Assembly: GCF_003269295.1 (NCBI RefSeq)
Contig: NZ_QLTT01000009.1
Coordinates: 62,001-126,000 of the forward strand
Reading direction: 5' to 3'
Length of the DNA stretch: 64,000 nt
Origin: Lentzea atacamensis
Lineage (GTDB): Bacteria; Actinomycetota; Actinomycetes; Mycobacteriales; Pseudonocardiaceae
Position numbers and translations under genes: made by a program. Positions within the stretch are counted from its first letter, which is position 1. Every line of letters begins with the position of its first letter. Shown piece after piece: positions 8,713-17,813 of this stretch. The notes beneath the pieces were generated by a model that searched no databases, was not told the origin of the DNA, and was given only the letters and a program-made list of their open reading frames with translations.

Positions 8713-8806
8713 GCGTACTTCCTTCGGGTGACAACGACCGATACGGCTAATGCCGCGAGAAGCAGTCCGATGAGCACGGTAGTCGTTCACTTCGAGGAGG
8801 CTCCTC

Positions 8807-8929
8807 TTGGCACCCGCAACCGCGTCCGTGCGTTCGCTCGTCATCGAGGCGATCGTGTTGGAACTCGTGACGAGCAGGCTGGGCAGCCTGTTCGTGCGGG
8901 TCGCGACAGCGTTGAAGCCGAACGGCTGA
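8807..8929 (+). other. Possible 40-codon ORF behind a perfect AGGAGG; remainder of 8713-9088 gap empty
   Basis: Between the CrtI-like gene and ftsQ the plus strand has AGGAGG at 8795-8800, six nt before a TTG at 8807. The frame runs 40 codons (LAPATASVRSLVIEAIVLEL then VTSRLGSLFVRVATALKPNG) to TGA 8929. The peptide could form an amphipathic helix. There is no homology that I recognise, and a TTG start makes this weak. It may be a fragment left by the island. Nothing else in 8713-9088 looks coding. Confidence 0.25.
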
Positions 8930-9088
8930 CCGGCGGGCCACAGGAGATCTTCGTGTGCTCCCAGCCACTTCCCCGGTCCCCGCACCGACGTCCCCGCCGC
9001 TTCCCGGCACCGTCACGGCCGCCGGCACCGCGGCCGTGACACAGCGCGCCGACACCAGGGTCGTTGGCGCGCAAGACCGTTGGTAAGG

Positions 9089-9838
9089 CTACGAAACGGT
9101 GGCCAGGTCCGGGGACGACACGTCGTACGTCGTGCCCGGACGTGAGAGCAGCACCATCAGCACCGCCGCCTTGCGCGGGGTGTCGTCGGAGCTGCCCCAC
9201 TTCACCACGCGGTTGCCGGACAGCGTCAGCTTCACGTCGGCACCGGACGTGGCCGACACCTGCAGGACGTCGGGCCGCAGCTTCTCCGGCAGTTCGTTCA
9301 GGACCCCGACCACGGCGCGAGTGGCCGGGTCCGTGGACGACGGGGTGGCCAAGACCAGTTCGGGGACGCCCGGCGCCGCCGTCGGCAGGACCGCGTAGTC
9401 CATGCCGGTGGAGTCGACGAGGTGGAAGCCGTCGGGCAGCTTCACCGAACCGACGGGCACGCGTTCGGTGATCAGCAGCCGGACCGTGCCGGGCAGCTGG
9501 CGTTCCACCTCGACGGTGGCGATGCGCGGTACGGCGGCGACGCGTTCGCGGATGCCGCGAAGGTCCAGCCGCACCAACGGAGAGCCGGGTTCGATGGCGG
9601 CGGCGCGGCGAACCTCGTCGTCGGTCAGCACCACCGCGCCGTGGACGTCCACGTTGCGGACGCCCAGCAACGGCGTGAAGAACACCCCGTAGGTCAAACC
9701 CACTATGGAAAGCAACGTCAGCAACGCGACCAGGCGGCGGCGCAGGATCACCCTGCGCCGCGCCCGGTACTCAGCGCTCTTCGGTCTCCGGTTCGCGGGG
9801 CGAACTCGCGTGGACCTGCCACGAACCGGGGCGCTCAT
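9089..9838 (-). CDS. ftsQ: Cell division protein FtsQ
   Basis: 249 residues. A basic cytoplasmic tail (about 1-35) leads into one transmembrane helix (VALLTLLSIVGLTYGVFF, about 37-54), a POTRA domain (about 56-125: VRNVDVHGAVVLTDDEVRRAAAI) and the FtsQ beta domain (about 130-245). It is a bitopic divisome scaffold linking early and late division proteins. Its ATG overlaps the murC stop by 4 nt. ftsZ does not follow directly; about 2.9 kb of foreign-looking DNA lies between them. Confidence 0.95.
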   Translation of the reverse strand: MSAPVRGRSTRVRPANRRPKSAEYRARRRVILRRRLVALLTLLSIVGLTYGVFFTPLLGVRNVDVHGAVVLTDDEVRRAAAIEPGSPLVRLDLRGIRERVAAVPRIATVEVERQLPGTVRLLITERVPVGSVKLPDGFHLVDSTGMDYAVLPTAAPGVPELVLATPSSTDPATRAVVGVLNELPEKLRPDVLQVSATSGADVKLTLSGNRVVKWGSSDDTPRKAAVLMVLLSRPGTTYDVSSPDLATVS

Positions 9839-11217
9839 GCCTGCTCTTGCTGCGACAACGCGCTGACGATCTCGGGGCCGAGCATCGTCACGTCACCCGC
9901 GCCCATGGTCACCACCAGGTCGCCCTCGTGGACCAGCGACGCCACCAGGGCGGGCACGCGGTCGAACGACGGCTCGTAGTGCACGGAAGCCGTCACCTGC
10001 TCCGCGATCAGCCCGCCGGTCACACCGGGCTCCGGCTCCTCGCGGGCGCCGTACACGTCCAGCACGACCACTTCGTCCGCCAGCGACAGCGCAGCGGCGA
10101 ACTCCGTGGCGAACGTGCGCGTACGCGAGTACAGGTGCGGCTGGAACACCACGACAACCCTGCCGGTACCCGCGACCGGACGCGCCGCACGCAGCTGGGC
10201 GTCGACCTCGGTCGGATGGTGCGCGTAGTCGTCGTAGACGGACACGCCACCGGCACGGCCCTTGAACTCGAACCGCCGCCGCACACCACCGAAGGCCGCG
10301 AGACCCTCCAGCAACCCGGTCTGGTCGGCACCGAGCTCCAGACCGGCCAGCAGCGCGGCAACGGCGTTCAACGCCATGTGCTCACCCGGCACCGCGACGC
10401 GGACGTCGAGGGCCACTCCGTCGATCTCGACCGACGCCAGGCCACCGGACTCGAACGGCTTGTAGTCGACGATCCGCGCGTCGGAAGCGGCGCGGCCGTA
10501 CTCCCGCACCCGAATCCCGCGAGCGCGAGCCTCGGCGATCAGCCGCGCCGCACCTGGATCGTCCACACAGGACACCAGAACGCCACCCGGCGCGATCCGG
10601 TCCAGGAACGAGTCGAACACCGCCGTGTACGCCTCGACGGTGCCGTGGTGATCGAGGTGGTCGGCCTCGACGTTCGTCACGACGGCGACCGACGGCGAGA
10701 AGAACAGGAACGAGCCGTCGGACTCGTCCGCCTCGGCGACGAACACGCCACCGGTGCCCTGATGCGCGTTGGCACCGGACTCGTTGAGGTCGCCACCGAT
10801 CGCGAACGACGGGTCCAACCGGCAGTGCTGCAACGCGACGGTCAGCATCGACGTGGTCGACGTCTTGCCGTGCGTGCCGGCGACACACACGACCCGGTGG
10901 TCTTCCATGAGAGCGGCCAGCGCCTCGGCGCGGCGCAGCACCGTGATGCCGCGCTCGCGAGCCGCCGCGTACTCCGGGTTCGAGTCCTTGATCGCGGTCG
11001 ACACCACGACCTCGGTCGGGCCACCGACGAGCTGGTCGAGGTTGGCCGAGTCGTGTCCCACCGCGACCCGCGCGCCCTGGGCACGCAGCGCCAGCACGGT
11101 CCGCGAGTCCTTGGCGTCCGAACCGGACACCTGCGCACCGCGCGCGAGCAGGATGCGGGCGATGCCGCTCATTCCGGCACCACCGATGCCGACGAGGTGA
11201 ACGCGTTCGAGGCTCAC
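9835..11217 (-). CDS. murC: UDP-N-acetylmuramate--L-alanine ligase MurC
   Basis: 460 residues. The N-terminal UDP-binding domain begins MSLERVHLVGIGGAGMSGIA. The ATP P-loop GTHGKTSTT is at about 114-122, the central-domain signature VAEADESDGSF follows, and the C-terminal domain carries VYDDYAHHPTEV. It adds the first L-Ala to UDP-MurNAc in the cytoplasm. It overlaps murG by 4 nt upstream and ftsQ by 4 nt downstream, so expression is tightly coupled. Confidence 0.98.
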   Translation of the reverse strand: MSLERVHLVGIGGAGMSGIARILLARGAQVSGSDAKDSRTVLALRAQGARVAVGHDSANLDQLVGGPTEVVVSTAIKDSNPEYAAARERGITVLRRAEALAALMEDHRVVCVAGTHGKTSTTSMLTVALQHCRLDPSFAIGGDLNESGANAHQGTGGVFVAEADESDGSFLFFSPSVAVVTNVEADHLDHHGTVEAYTAVFDSFLDRIAPGGVLVSCVDDPGAARLIAEARARGIRVREYGRAASDARIVDYKPFESGGLASVEIDGVALDVRVAVPGEHMALNAVAALLAGLELGADQTGLLEGLAAFGGVRRRFEFKGRAGGVSVYDDYAHHPTEVDAQLRAARPVAGTGRVVVVFQPHLYSRTRTFATEFAAALSLADEVVVLDVYGAREEPEPGVTGGLIAEQVTASVHYEPSFDRVPALVASLVHEGDLVVTMGAGDVTMLGPEIVSALSQQEQA

Positions 11218-12317
11218 TTCTTGATCACCTCCAGCACGGCGTGGGCCAGGATCTCGTCCGCCTCGCGACGGCCGGTGCCGAGCGTCGCCGCGGACATGGC
11301 GGCGAGGCGCGCGCGGTCCGCGACCAGCGGCACCACCAGCGAGACGACCTTCTCCGGCGTCAGCTCCTCGTCCGGCACCAGGATGCCGCCACCGGCCGAG
11401 ACGACCGGGCCGGCGTTCAACGCCTGCTCACCGTTGCCGTGAGGCAGCGGCACGAACACCGCGGGCAGGCCGACGGCCGACACCTCGGCGACGGTCATCG
11501 CGCCCGAGCGGCACAGCACGGCGTCCGCGGCGGCGTACGCGAGGTCCATGCGCTCCAGGTACGGCACCGGCACGTACGCGGGTGCGCCCGGAACCTGCTG
11601 CACCGCAATGGTGTTCTTCGGGCCGTGCGCGTGCAGCACGCCGATGCCCGCACGGGCGAACTCGGCCGCAACGGGGGCCACGGCCTCGTTGATCGAGCGC
11701 GCACCCTGCGAACCACCGAACACCAGCAGCGTCGGCGCGTCCGGGTCCAGGCCGAAGAAGCGGCGGGCCTCGTCGCGCAGTGCCGCGCGGTTCAGCGTCG
11801 TGATCGACTGGCGCAGCGGGATGCCGATGATCTGGGCGTCGGTCAGGCCCGAGTCCGGCACGGCCGCCGCGACGTGCGCGGCGAACTTGGCGCCGACCTT
11901 GTTCGCGAGACCGGCCTTGGCGTTCGCCTCGTGCACCACGATCGGCACGCGGCCACGCGCGGCCAGGTACGCGGGCAGCGCCACGTAGCCGCCGAAGCCG
12001 ACGACGACGTCCGCGCCGACGCGCTCCAGCACCTCACGGGTCTGCTTCACGGCGCCGCGCACGTTGAGCGGCAGCTTCAGCAGATCGAGCGTGGGCTTGC
12101 GCGGCATCGGCACCGGCGGGATCAGCTCCAGCGGGTAGCCGCGGGCCGGCACGATCTTGTTCTCCAGGCCGCGCTCGGTGCCGAGCGCGACGACACGTGC
12201 GTCCGGCCGCAGCCGCATGACCGCGTCGGCCAGCGCCAGTGCCGGCTCGATGTGTCCCGCGGTGCCACCACCTGCGACCACGATGCACGGACCACTGGGG
12301 GCAGGGTGCCCGGTCAA
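11214..12317 (-). CDS. murG: Lipid II synthase MurG (undecaprenyl-PP-MurNAc-pentapeptide GlcNAc transferase)
   Basis: 367 residues if begun at TTG 12317, which has GGAGG six nt upstream; the longer frame runs back into the tail of ftsW and is unlikely. The GT28 fold is shown by GGGTAGHIEPALALAD (16-31), VVGFGGYVALPAYLAAR and the C-domain segments LVFGGSQGARSIN and SGAMTVAEVSAVGLPAVFVPLPH. It transfers GlcNAc to lipid I at the inner membrane face. The rare TTG start may hold down its translation relative to its neighbours. Confidence 0.96.
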   Translation of the reverse strand: MTGHPAPSGPCIVVAGGGTAGHIEPALALADAVMRLRPDARVVALGTERGLENKIVPARGYPLELIPPVPMPRKPTLDLLKLPLNVRGAVKQTREVLERVGADVVVGFGGYVALPAYLAARGRVPIVVHEANAKAGLANKVGAKFAAHVAAAVPDSGLTDAQIIGIPLRQSITTLNRAALRDEARRFFGLDPDAPTLLVFGGSQGARSINEAVAPVAAEFARAGIGVLHAHGPKNTIAVQQVPGAPAYVPVPYLERMDLAYAAADAVLCRSGAMTVAEVSAVGLPAVFVPLPHGNGEQALNAGPVVSAGGGILVPDEELTPEKVVSLVVPLVADRARLAAMSAATLGTGRREADEILAHAVLEVIKK

Positions 12318-12351
12318 GACTTGCCTCCGGATATTGGTTTTGGCTGAACAA

Positions 12352-13815
12352 TCAGTTGTATCGCCCGCGACCGCGGGTCGACCGGCCTTGCTCCGTCCGG
12401 CCCTGGGTGCGCCGCGACTCGCGGCGACGGTACTCCGAGGGAGGAGCGGATCGTCCAGCCATACGACGTTCGTCGATGACCGGGAGTTGCGCCGTGCGCC
12501 TGCCCGGCGCGCGCGGAGGCGTCGACGGGCGGACCGGCTTGCGCTTGGGCGGCGGCCGGTACGCCTCGGGCGCCGGCAGCTTGAGCAGGCCACCGACGCG
12601 GCCAGGACCGAGCGAACGCAGCGCCGCCACGGCCTCGGGCTCGTGCCGGGCGCAGTTCGCGAGGATGCCGAACACGATCATGGTCATCACGACCGAGGTG
12701 CCGCCGGAGGAGATCATCGGCAGCGTGATGCCGGTGACGGGCAGCAGCCGCACGACGTAGCCGATGTTGATCGCGGCCTGCGCGACCAGCCACACCGTCA
12801 GCGTCGCGGACACGATCCGGATCCACGGGTCGGTGTTGCGCCACGCCACCCGCAGACCGACCCACGCGACCCCGCCGAACAGGGCCAGCACCAGCGCGCA
12901 CCCGATGAACCCGAGCTCCTCGCCGATGACGGCGAAGATGAAGTCCGACTCGACGTTGGGCAGGTACCGCCACTGCGAGCTGCCCTGCGCGAGCCCCTTG
13001 CCGAACCAGCCGCCCTCCGCGAGCGCGAACATCGCCTGCCGCGCCTGCAGACCCGCTCCCTCCGGGTCGGCGTCCGGGTTGAGGAACGTCGACACGCGCT
13101 GCAACCGGTACGCGGCGCCGATCGCGAGCACGACGGCACCGGCCACCGCGCCACCGGCGATCACGCCGAACAACCGCATCGGCGCGCCGACGAACCACAG
13201 CAGGCTGATCAGCACCACGCCGAGCGTGATCGTGCCGCCGAGGTCGGGCTGCAGCATGACCAGCGCGAAGATCAGCATCGCGACCGGCACGACGGGCACC
13301 AGCAGGTGCCGGTACTGCGACAGCAACGCCCGCTTGGTGACCAGGACGTGCGCGCCCCACAACGCGAGCGCGAGCTTCACGGCCTCGATGGGCTGGAACG
13401 AGATCGGCCCGACGGTGAACCAGGACCGGGCGCCACCGCGGACGTCGCCCAGCGGCGTCAGCACCAGCGCCAGCAGCAGCACGCCGATGCCCATCGCCGC
13501 CGTCGACAGATGCCGCAGGCGCCGCAACGGGAACCGCAGCACGAGCCAGAACAGCACTGCGCCGATGCAGACGTAGATCAGCTGCTTCTGGAACACGCTG
13601 TACGCCGACACACCCGAGGCGACCTGTCCCGGCGCCGACGCCGACAGCACCATCACCAGACCCAGCACGGTGAGCATGCCGAAGATCGCGAGCAACAGGT
13701 GGAAGTCGGCGAGCGGGCGGCCGAGCCACGCGGTCAGACCTCCGCGCATCGACGCGATGCGGCCCGCGGGACGAACCTTCCGCTTGCTCCTCGGCTTGTC
13801 GGCGACGACGGTCAC
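12352..13815 (-). CDS. ftsW: Septal peptidoglycan polymerase FtsW
   Basis: 487 residues of the SEDS family with about ten membrane segments between residues 40 and 395. Signatures include FTVGPISFQPIEAVKLALAL, IGEELGFIG and LLPVTGITLPMISSGGTSVV. A long Arg/Pro-rich cytoplasmic tail (about 410-487) extends past the usual end; such tails occur in actinobacterial FtsW, where they bind division partners. FtsW polymerises lipid II at the septum together with FtsI. It lies 34 nt before murG and 81 nt after murD. Confidence 0.97.
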   Translation of the reverse strand: MTVVADKPRSKRKVRPAGRIASMRGGLTAWLGRPLADFHLLLAIFGMLTVLGLVMVLSASAPGQVASGVSAYSVFQKQLIYVCIGAVLFWLVLRFPLRRLRHLSTAAMGIGVLLLALVLTPLGDVRGGARSWFTVGPISFQPIEAVKLALALWGAHVLVTKRALLSQYRHLLVPVVPVAMLIFALVMLQPDLGGTITLGVVLISLLWFVGAPMRLFGVIAGGAVAGAVVLAIGAAYRLQRVSTFLNPDADPEGAGLQARQAMFALAEGGWFGKGLAQGSSQWRYLPNVESDFIFAVIGEELGFIGCALVLALFGGVAWVGLRVAWRNTDPWIRIVSATLTVWLVAQAAINIGYVVRLLPVTGITLPMISSGGTSVVMTMIVFGILANCARHEPEAVAALRSLGPGRVGGLLKLPAPEAYRPPPKRKPVRPSTPPRAPGRRTAQLPVIDERRMAGRSAPPSEYRRRESRRTQGRTEQGRSTRGRGRYN

Positions 13816-13896
13816 CAGATCATCGTCTCCTGTGTCAAGCGCTCGAACGGGGATTCGTGTGGCGTGTCGCTGTTCGAACCCTACCGGTCACGGCCT

Positions 13897-15267
13897 TCAC
13901 CCCGACGTCAACCGCCGGACGGCGTCCGTGAACGCCTGCCCGCGGTGCGCGTAGTCGGTGAACATGTCCATCGACGCGGCCGCGGGAGCCAGCAGCACCG
14001 TGTCGCCAGGCCGCGCGAACTCCTGCGCGGCACGGACGACCGCCGTCATCGGCTCGTCGTCGTCAGCGACGTCGAGCACGCGCACCGGCACGTCCGGCGC
14101 GTACCGCGCCAGGGCGTCCGCGATCACCGCGCGGTCGGCGCCGATCAGCACGGCGCCCCGCAGCCGGTGGGCTTCGGTCCGCACCATCTCCTCGACCGAC
14201 GCGCCCTTGAGCAGGCCGCCCGCGATCCAGACGACGCTCTCGAACGCCCGCAGCGACGCCACGGCGGCGTGCGGGTTCGTCGCCTTCGAGTCGTTGACGT
14301 AGTGGATGTCGGCGGCGTCCACCGTGACGAGCACAGCGCGGTGAGCGGCCGGTTCGAACGCTTCCAGGCCCTCGCGCACGGCCTCCGACGGAACGCCGTA
14401 CGCGCGCGCCAGTGCCGTGGCGGCGAGAGCGTCCGCGATGCCGGGAGGACCGGCCGGGCGGATCTTCGCGACCTCGATCAACGCCTCGTCGTCGGCGAAC
14501 GCGCGGTCGACCAGCCAGCCGTCGCGCACCCCGAGCTGGCCCGCCTCGGGCTCGTCCAGGGTGAAACCGACCTGGTCACGGGCGGGCGAGGACTCCAGCA
14601 GGTCGACGACGAGGTCGTCGTCGAGCCAGCCGATCGCGACGTCACCGGTGAGGACCCTGGCCTTGGCCTGCGCGTACGGCTCCATGCCGCCGTGCCAGTC
14701 GAGGTGGTCCTCCGCGAGGTTGAGCAGCGCGCCCGCCTGCGGCCGCACCGACGGCGACCAGTGCAGCTGGAAGCTCGACAGCTCCACGGCCAGCACCCGG
14801 CGTCCGGCCAGCAGCGCGTCCACGACCGGCAGCCCGACGTTGCCGCACGCCACGGCGTCCGCGCCGGCCGCGTGCAGGATCGACTCCAGCATGCCGACCG
14901 TCGTGGTCTTGCCGTTGGTGCCCGTCACCGCGAGCCACACCGGCGGGTCGGCCAGCTCGGCGGCCATCCGCCAGGCCAGCTCGACCTCGCCGATCACCTC
15001 GATGCCCGCCGACGCGGCGGCCGCGAGCAGCGGGCTCGACGGCTGCCAGCCGGGCGACGTGACGACCAGCGAGGTCCCCGCTGGCGGCTCCGTCAGGCCG
15101 GGCACCAGCTCGACGCCGTCCAGCAGCGTCTCCAGCGCCATCAGCCGTTCCGGCGACGAGTCCGTCACCACGACCTCCGCCCCCGCGGCGAGCAACGCCT
15201 CGGCGGCGGACCGGCCGGTCACTCCAGCACCGGCGACCAGCACCTTCGTTCCGGCCAGCTTGGTCAT
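13897..15267 (-). CDS. murD: UDP-N-acetylmuramoylalanine--D-glutamate ligase MurD
   Basis: 456 residues. The N-terminal Rossmann segment is KVLVAGAGVTGRSAAEALLA, the ATP P-loop GTNGKTTT lies at about 116-123, and the Mur-ligase C-domain holds YVNDSKATNPHAAVASL. It adds D-Glu to UDP-MurNAc-L-Ala. Only 3 nt separate it from the mraY stop codon upstream, so the two are co-translated. Confidence 0.98.
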   Translation of the reverse strand: MTKLAGTKVLVAGAGVTGRSAAEALLAAGAEVVVTDSSPERLMALETLLDGVELVPGLTEPPAGTSLVVTSPGWQPSSPLLAAAASAGIEVIGEVELAWRMAAELADPPVWLAVTGTNGKTTTVGMLESILHAAGADAVACGNVGLPVVDALLAGRRVLAVELSSFQLHWSPSVRPQAGALLNLAEDHLDWHGGMEPYAQAKARVLTGDVAIGWLDDDLVVDLLESSPARDQVGFTLDEPEAGQLGVRDGWLVDRAFADDEALIEVAKIRPAGPPGIADALAATALARAYGVPSEAVREGLEAFEPAAHRAVLVTVDAADIHYVNDSKATNPHAAVASLRAFESVVWIAGGLLKGASVEEMVRTEAHRLRGAVLIGADRAVIADALARYAPDVPVRVLDVADDDEPMTAVVRAAQEFARPGDTVLLAPAAASMDMFTDYAHRGQAFTDAVRRLTSG

Positions 15268-15270
15268 GTC

Positions 15271-16356
15271 CTAGAACCCGCCTGTCAGCCACTCGCTGTA
15301 GAAGACGCCCAGACCGAACATGCAGCAGATACCCGCCATCAGCCAGAACCGGATGATGACCGTGGTTTCCGCCCAGCCGGCCAGCTCGAAGTGGTGGTGG
15401 AACGGGGCCATGCGGAACAGCCGCCGTCGTGAGGTGCGGAAGACCGCGACCTGCAGCGCCACCGACAGGGCCTCGACCACGAACAGACCACCGATGACGA
15501 TCATCAGCAGCTCGGTGCGGGTCGCGATCGCGAGACCCGCGACCAGGCCGCCGAGCGCGAGCGAACCCGTGTCACCCATGAAGATCTTGGCAGGGGCGGC
15601 GTTCCACCAGAGGAAGCCGATGCAGCCCGCCATCGCGGCCGCGGCGATCACCGCGAGGTCCAGCGGGTCGCGCACGTCGTAGCAGCCGGCCACCGCGTAG
15701 CTCGAGCAGTTGTAGCGGAACTGCCAGAACGAGATCACGACGTACGTGCCGAGCACCATCGCCGACGAGCCACCGGCGAGACCGTCCAGGCCGTCGGTCA
15801 GGTTCACCGCGTTCGACCACGCGGCGACCATGCCGTAGCAGAAGACGATGAACCCGATCGTGCCGAACGAGACCACGGTGATGTCGCGGACGAACGACAG
15901 GTTGACCGACGCGGGCGTCAGGCCGTCCTTGTTCGGGAACTGCAGCACGAGGATCGCGAACGTGATCGTGGCGATGAACTGGCCGACCAGCTTGGCCGTC
16001 TTGTTCAGGCCCAGGTTGCGCGCCTTGCGGATCTTGATGAAGTCGTCGAGGAAGCCGACGAGCCCCAGCGACGTCGTCAGCATCAGCACGAGCAGGCCCG
16101 ACGCGGTCGGGGTCTGCCCGGACGCCGAGGCCGACATCGAGTTCACGAGGTGCGTGCCGAGGTAGCCGGCCCACATCGCGACCAGGATGGCGAGACCACC
16201 CATGGTCGGCGTGCCGCGCTTGGTCTTGTGGTGCTGCGGACCGTCCTCGCGGATCTCCTGGCCGAAGCCCTGGCGAGAGAAGATCTTGATCAGGTAGGGC
16301 GTCAGCAGGATCGACACTGCCAGTGCGATCGCTGCCGCGATCAGGATGCTCTTCAC
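15271..16356 (-). CDS. mraY: Phospho-MurNAc-pentapeptide translocase MraY
   Basis: 361 residues from GTG 16356, which overlaps the murF stop as GTGA; the upstream in-frame extension lies in murF. It is a polytopic membrane protein of about ten helices. The Mg-binding NLTDGLDGLAGG segment, the cytoplasmic GDTGSLALGG loop and the HHHFE motif (MAPFHHHFELAGW) are intact, as is the N-terminal KTKRGTPTMGG. It makes lipid I on undecaprenyl phosphate. Confidence 0.98.
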   Translation of the reverse strand: MKSILIAAAIALAVSILLTPYLIKIFSRQGFGQEIREDGPQHHKTKRGTPTMGGLAILVAMWAGYLGTHLVNSMSASASGQTPTASGLLVLMLTTSLGLVGFLDDFIKIRKARNLGLNKTAKLVGQFIATITFAILVLQFPNKDGLTPASVNLSFVRDITVVSFGTIGFIVFCYGMVAAWSNAVNLTDGLDGLAGGSSAMVLGTYVVISFWQFRYNCSSYAVAGCYDVRDPLDLAVIAAAAMAGCIGFLWWNAAPAKIFMGDTGSLALGGLVAGLAIATRTELLMIVIGGLFVVEALSVALQVAVFRTSRRRLFRMAPFHHHFELAGWAETTVIIRFWLMAGICCMFGLGVFYSEWLTGGF

Positions 16357-17813
16357 TTGGTTCCTGCCTCCAGCAGGGCCTCGGCGATGCGCCACAGGCG
16401 GTAGGCGTTGGATGCCTTGACCAGCACGACGTCACCGGGCCGGATTTCCGCGCGCAGCAACGCGATCGCCGCGTCCGCGTCCGGCACCAGGACGGATTCC
16501 TCTCCCCAAGATCCTTCCAGGTGCGCACCCTGGTGCATCGCGCGGGCCGCGTCACCGATGACGACGAGCTTGCTGATGTCCAGGCGCACCACGAGGCGGC
16601 CGATTTCGTCGTGCTCACGCACCGCGTCGTCGCCCAGTTCGGCCATCGGTCCGAGCACTGCCCAGCTGCGGCGGGCGGGCGTGGTGGCGCGCGAGATCGT
16701 CGCGAGCGCCTTCAACGCCGCCCGCACCGAGTCCGGGTTCGCGTTGTACGCGTCGTCGATGACCGTCACGCCGTCGGGCCGGTCGGTGATCACCATGCGG
16801 TGCGCGGACACCCGTTCCGCGGCACCGAGCCGTTCGGCGACCTCGGCCGGCGTGGCGCCCAGCTCCAGGGCGATCGCGGCGGCGACCAGCGCGTTGCCCA
16901 CCTGGTGGGGGCCGTTCAGCGCGAGCTTGACCTGCGCGTCGCCCTGCGCGGTCTTGAGCGTGAAGCTCGCGCGGGCCTGCTCGTCGAGCTCGATGTTCTC
17001 GGCGCGGACGTCGGCCTTCTGGTTCTCACCGACCAGGACGACCTTGGCCTTCGTGCGGCTCGCCATGCCCGCGACCAGCGGGTCGTCGGCGTTGAGGATC
17101 GCGACGCCGTCCTCCGGCAGTGCCTCGATCAGCTCGCCCTTGCCCTGCGCGATGCCCTCGCGTGAGCCGAACTCGCCGAGGTGGGCGGTGCCGACGTTGA
17201 GCACGGCGCCGAACTTCGGCGGGGCGATCTCGCAGAGGTTCGCGATGTGGCCGATGCCCCTGGCGGACAGCTCCAGCACGAGGAACCGGGTGTCCTCGGT
17301 CGAGCGGAGCGCGGTCCACGGGTGGCCCAGCTCGTTGTTGAACGACTCCGGCGGAGCGATGACCTCGCCTGCCGGCCGCAGCACCTGCGCGATGAGGTCC
17401 TTCGTGGACGTCTTCCCGGCCGAGCCGGTGACGCCGATGATGGTGAGGTCCTTGAGCTGGTCGGTGACGTGACGGGCCAGCTTGGCCAGCGCCTCGAGCA
17501 CCGCTGCGCCCTCACCGTTCTTGTCGCCGGCGAGAACGTAGGCGTTGGCGTGCTTGGCCTCCACCGGCGGCGCGATCACCGCCGGGGCGTCGACCTCGCG
17601 TCCGGCCAGCACACCGGCAGCGCCCTGGGAGATGGCCTGGGCGGCGAAGTCGTGGCCGTCCACGCGTTCACCGGGCAGCGCCAGGAAGAGGCCGCCCTCG
17701 GTGACCTTGCGGGTGTCGAACTCGATGGGACCCGTGACTGTCGGGGAACCATCGGTTGCGTGCAACCGTCCGCCGACGATCTCCGCGATCTCGGCGAGCG
17801 TGAGTGCGATCAA
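16353..17813 (-). CDS. murF: UDP-MurNAc-tripeptide--D-Ala-D-Ala ligase MurF
   Basis: 486 residues. The N-terminal domain has DTRKVTEGGLFLALPGERVDGHDF, the ATP loop GSAGKTS is at 130-136, and the central and C-domain signatures FNNELGHPWTAL and VIDDAYNANPDSV are present. It adds D-Ala-D-Ala in the last cytoplasmic step. It overlaps murE (4 nt) and mraY (4 nt). No ddl gene is nearby to make its dipeptide substrate, as is usual in actinobacteria. Confidence 0.98.
   Translation of the reverse strand: MIALTLAEIAEIVGGRLHATDGSPTVTGPIEFDTRKVTEGGLFLALPGERVDGHDFAAQAISQGAAGVLAGREVDAPAVIAPPVEAKHANAYVLAGDKNGEGAAVLEALAKLARHVTDQLKDLTIIGVTGSAGKTSTKDLIAQVLRPAGEVIAPPESFNNELGHPWTALRSTEDTRFLVLELSARGIGHIANLCEIAPPKFGAVLNVGTAHLGEFGSREGIAQGKGELIEALPEDGVAILNADDPLVAGMASRTKAKVVLVGENQKADVRAENIELDEQARASFTLKTAQGDAQVKLALNGPHQVGNALVAAAIALELGATPAEVAERLGAAERVSAHRMVITDRPDGVTVIDDAYNANPDSVRAALKALATISRATTPARRSWAVLGPMAELGDDAVREHDEIGRLVVRLDISKLVVIGDAARAMHQGAHLEGSWGEESVLVPDADAAIALLRAEIRPGDVVLVKASNAYRLWRIAEALLEAGTK

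Noticed and set aside
8475..8777. Minus-strand ORF beginning VLIGLLLAALAVSVVVTRRKYAW upstream of the CrtI-like gene
   Set aside because: Only the first ~22 residues look like a membrane helix; the remainder is the CrtI gene in the wrong frame, and no ribosome site precedes the GTG. It might be a fragment but cannot be supported as a gene.
12157..15432. A plus-strand ORF of 1091 codons opposite murG, ftsW and murD
   Set aside because: It is an Arg/His/Gln-rich antisense frame produced by high GC content; the minus strand encodes three textbook proteins and the plus frame has no domain.
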